Shown here: one piece after another, positions 63,130 through 64,000 of the stretch
How the letters are laid out: every line of letters begins with the position of its first letter
Numbering within the stretch: position 1 is the stretch's first letter
From: Lasioglossum baleicum
Lineage: Eukaryota; Arthropoda; Insecta; Hymenoptera; Halictidae
NCBI RefSeq assembly: GCF_051020765.1
Contig: NC_134930.1
Coordinates: 5,952,001 to 6,016,000 of the forward strand
DNA length: 64,000 nt
Direction: 5' to 3'
Position numbers and translations under genes: made by a program
The notes under the pieces: generated by a model
The model's input: the letters and a program-made list of their open reading frames with translations, nothing else
Told to the model about the DNA's origin: nothing
Databases searched by the model: none

Positions 63130-64000
63130 TACCAGTTCCGGACGACACCGGTTTGTCCCTTCTCGGCCTCATGGCTAAGAAGGTAGTGTATACCAGTTCG
63201 GGGACGAAACCGGTGAGTCCCATCTCGGCCTCATGGCTAAGAAGGTAGTGTATACCTGTTCGCGGACGGCACCGATCAGTCCCATCTCGGCCTCATGGCT
63301 AAGAAGGTAGTGTATACCAGTTCCGGAAGAAACCGGTGAGTCCAATCTCGGCCTCATGGCTAAGAAGGTAGTGTATACCTGTTCGCGGACGACACCGATC
63401 AGTTCCATCTCGGCCTCATGGCTAAGAAGGTAGTGTATACCAGTTCCGGACGACACCGGTAAGTCCCTTCTCGGCCTCATGGCTAAGAAGGTAGTGTATA
63501 CCAGTTCGGGGACGAAACCGGTGAGTCCCATCTCGGCCTCATGGCTAAGAAGGTAGTGTATACCTGTTCGCGGACGACACCGATCAGTCCCATCTCGGCC
63601 TCATGGCTAAGGAGGTAGTGTATACCAGTTCCGGACGACACCGGTGAGTCCCATCTCGGCCTCATGGCTAAGAAGGTAGTGTATACCAGTTCGGGGACGA
63701 AACCGGTGTCCCATCTCGGCCTCATGGCTAAGAAGGTAGTGTATACCTGTTCGGGGACGACACCGGTGTGTCTCATCTCGACCTCATGGCTAAGAAGGTA
63801 GTGTATAGCAGTTCCGGACGACACCGGTAAGTCCCTTCTCGGCTTCATGGCTAAGAAGGTAGTGTATACCAGTTCGGGGACGAAACCGGTGAGTCCCATC
63901 TCGGCCTCATGGCTAAGAAGGTAGTGTATACCTGTTCGCGGACGACACCGATCAGTCCCATCTCGGCCACATCGCTAAGAAGGTAGTGTATACCTGTTCG
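63130..64000 (+). repeat. Third partial copy of the 7,528 bp unit, cut by the window edge
   Basis: Markers at 63,175 and 63,483 correspond to 54,906 and 55,214 (offset 8,269), and to 47,378 and 47,686. The final bases reach the CACATCGCTAAG unit, as near 55,700. One private change is GCGGACGGCACC near 63,268. About 0.9 kb of other monomers (62.25-63.13 kb) separates it from copy 2. Confidence 0.82.

Larger units (their letters stand above)
1..64000. repeat. Satellite array of 61-62 bp monomers filling the whole window
   Basis: Every line of the window carries the same unit, starting GTCCCATCTCGG, passing through CATGGCTAAGAAGG and ending its core with GTGTATACC, then a 21-22 bp tail. The period is 62 or 61 bp, with some 60 bp units, so about 1,040 monomers fit. 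All are in one orientation with no spacer, inserted element or unique sequence, and the array is cut by both window edges. A typical alpha monomer is 34/62 G+C and has five CpGs (observed/expected about 1.1 by hand count). Neighbouring monomers differ at a few linked tail positions, while monomers kilobases apart are often identical: higher-order organisation. Such arrays are usual in eukaryotic heterochromatin; the location (centromere, subtelomere or other) is inference. I do not recognise the family. No gene is supported anywhere in the window. Confidence 0.98.

Noticed and set aside
121..63899. More than a hundred minus-strand open frames of 60-179 codons with repeating peptides (for example YTTFLAMRPRWD and GIHYLLSHEAEMGL)
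   Set aside because: The three frames of one monomer give these peptides in turn. A 62 bp period shifts the frame each unit, and one frame meets TAG in CTTCTTAGCC in every monomer, so frames end within about three units unless 61 bp units compensate. Frames overlap each other, start at arbitrary monomers, and show no promoter, constant length or distinct ends.
1..64000. CRISPR array
   Set aside because: There are no unique spacers: the variable 22 bp tails are a few recurring subtypes, the 40 bp core plus tail is a plain tandem repeat, and no cas genes are present.
1..64000. Coding minisatellite (mucin-like or leucine-rich repeat protein)
   Set aside because: Coding repeats keep a period divisible by 3 and an open frame throughout. 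Here the period is 61 or 62 bp and no frame stays open beyond 179 codons in 64 kb.
1..64000. Ribosomal DNA spacer subrepeats
   Set aside because: Short 60 bp class repeats do occur in rDNA spacers, but no rRNA sequence is present in 64 kb and the array is far longer than I would expect of a spacer block.
1..64000. Telomeric repeats, tRNA genes, transposon ends or LTRs
   Set aside because: No TTAGGG-like runs, no tRNA cloverleaf or A/B box arrangement, no terminal inverted repeats or target-site duplications, and no non-satellite sequence of any length.

Overview
The whole window is one uninterrupted tandem-repeat (satellite) array. A monomer of 61 or 62 bp, occasionally 60 bp, repeats head to tail about 1,040 times from base 1 to base 64,000, always in the same orientation. 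Neither edge is reached and no non-repeat sequence interrupts it. I find no gene, RNA gene, transposon, CRISPR array or origin. The many short open frames, nearly all on the minus strand, are by-products of the repeat: 62 is not a multiple of 3, and every monomer carries a stop in one minus-strand frame. A uniform 64 kb array with nested higher-order repeats points to eukaryotic heterochromatin (centromeric, pericentromeric, subtelomeric or knob-like). I do not recognise the monomer and cannot name the species. A typical monomer is about 55% GC, with four or five CpGs and no CpG depletion.

Each monomer has a conserved 40 bp core, starting GTCCCATCTCGG and ending GTGTATACC, followed by a variable 21-22 bp tail. 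Three tails dominate. Alpha is TGTTCGCGGACGAC then ACCGATCA (62 bp monomer). Beta is AGTTCGGGGACGAA then ACCGGTGA (62 bp). Gamma is AGTTCCGGACGAC then ACCGGTGA or ACCGGTAA (61 bp). Alpha commonly alternates with beta or gamma, giving a frequent 123-124 bp dimer.

Layout. 1-2.8 kb and 4.8-7.4 kb are related mixed blocks, separated by the most diverged stretch (about 2.8-4.6 kb). 8.0-10.6 kb holds a 1,361 bp unit twice. 9.4-16.9 kb holds a 3,391 bp unit about 2.2 times, with an inner 491 bp duplication. 18.0-19.9 kb re-uses the block at 1.1-3.0 kb, and 18.8-20.8 kb holds a 1,294 bp tandem pair. 21.6-43.7 kb is a tandem pair of roughly 12 kb units that contains a 2,157 bp tandem pair. 43.8-46.5 kb is another partial copy. 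46-54 kb holds a 4,136 bp repeat. 47.2-62.25 kb is a near-perfect 7,528 bp tandem pair, and a third partial copy starts near 63.1 kb and runs off the right edge.

Rare private variants mark zones (left of 18 kb, 22-44 kb, right of 46 kb), so the array grew by repeated local amplification of multi-monomer blocks. No genes work together here; any function would be chromosomal or through a repeat transcript. All offsets and lengths come from matching marker variants by eye. Block boundaries are good to about one monomer, and I did not align every base.
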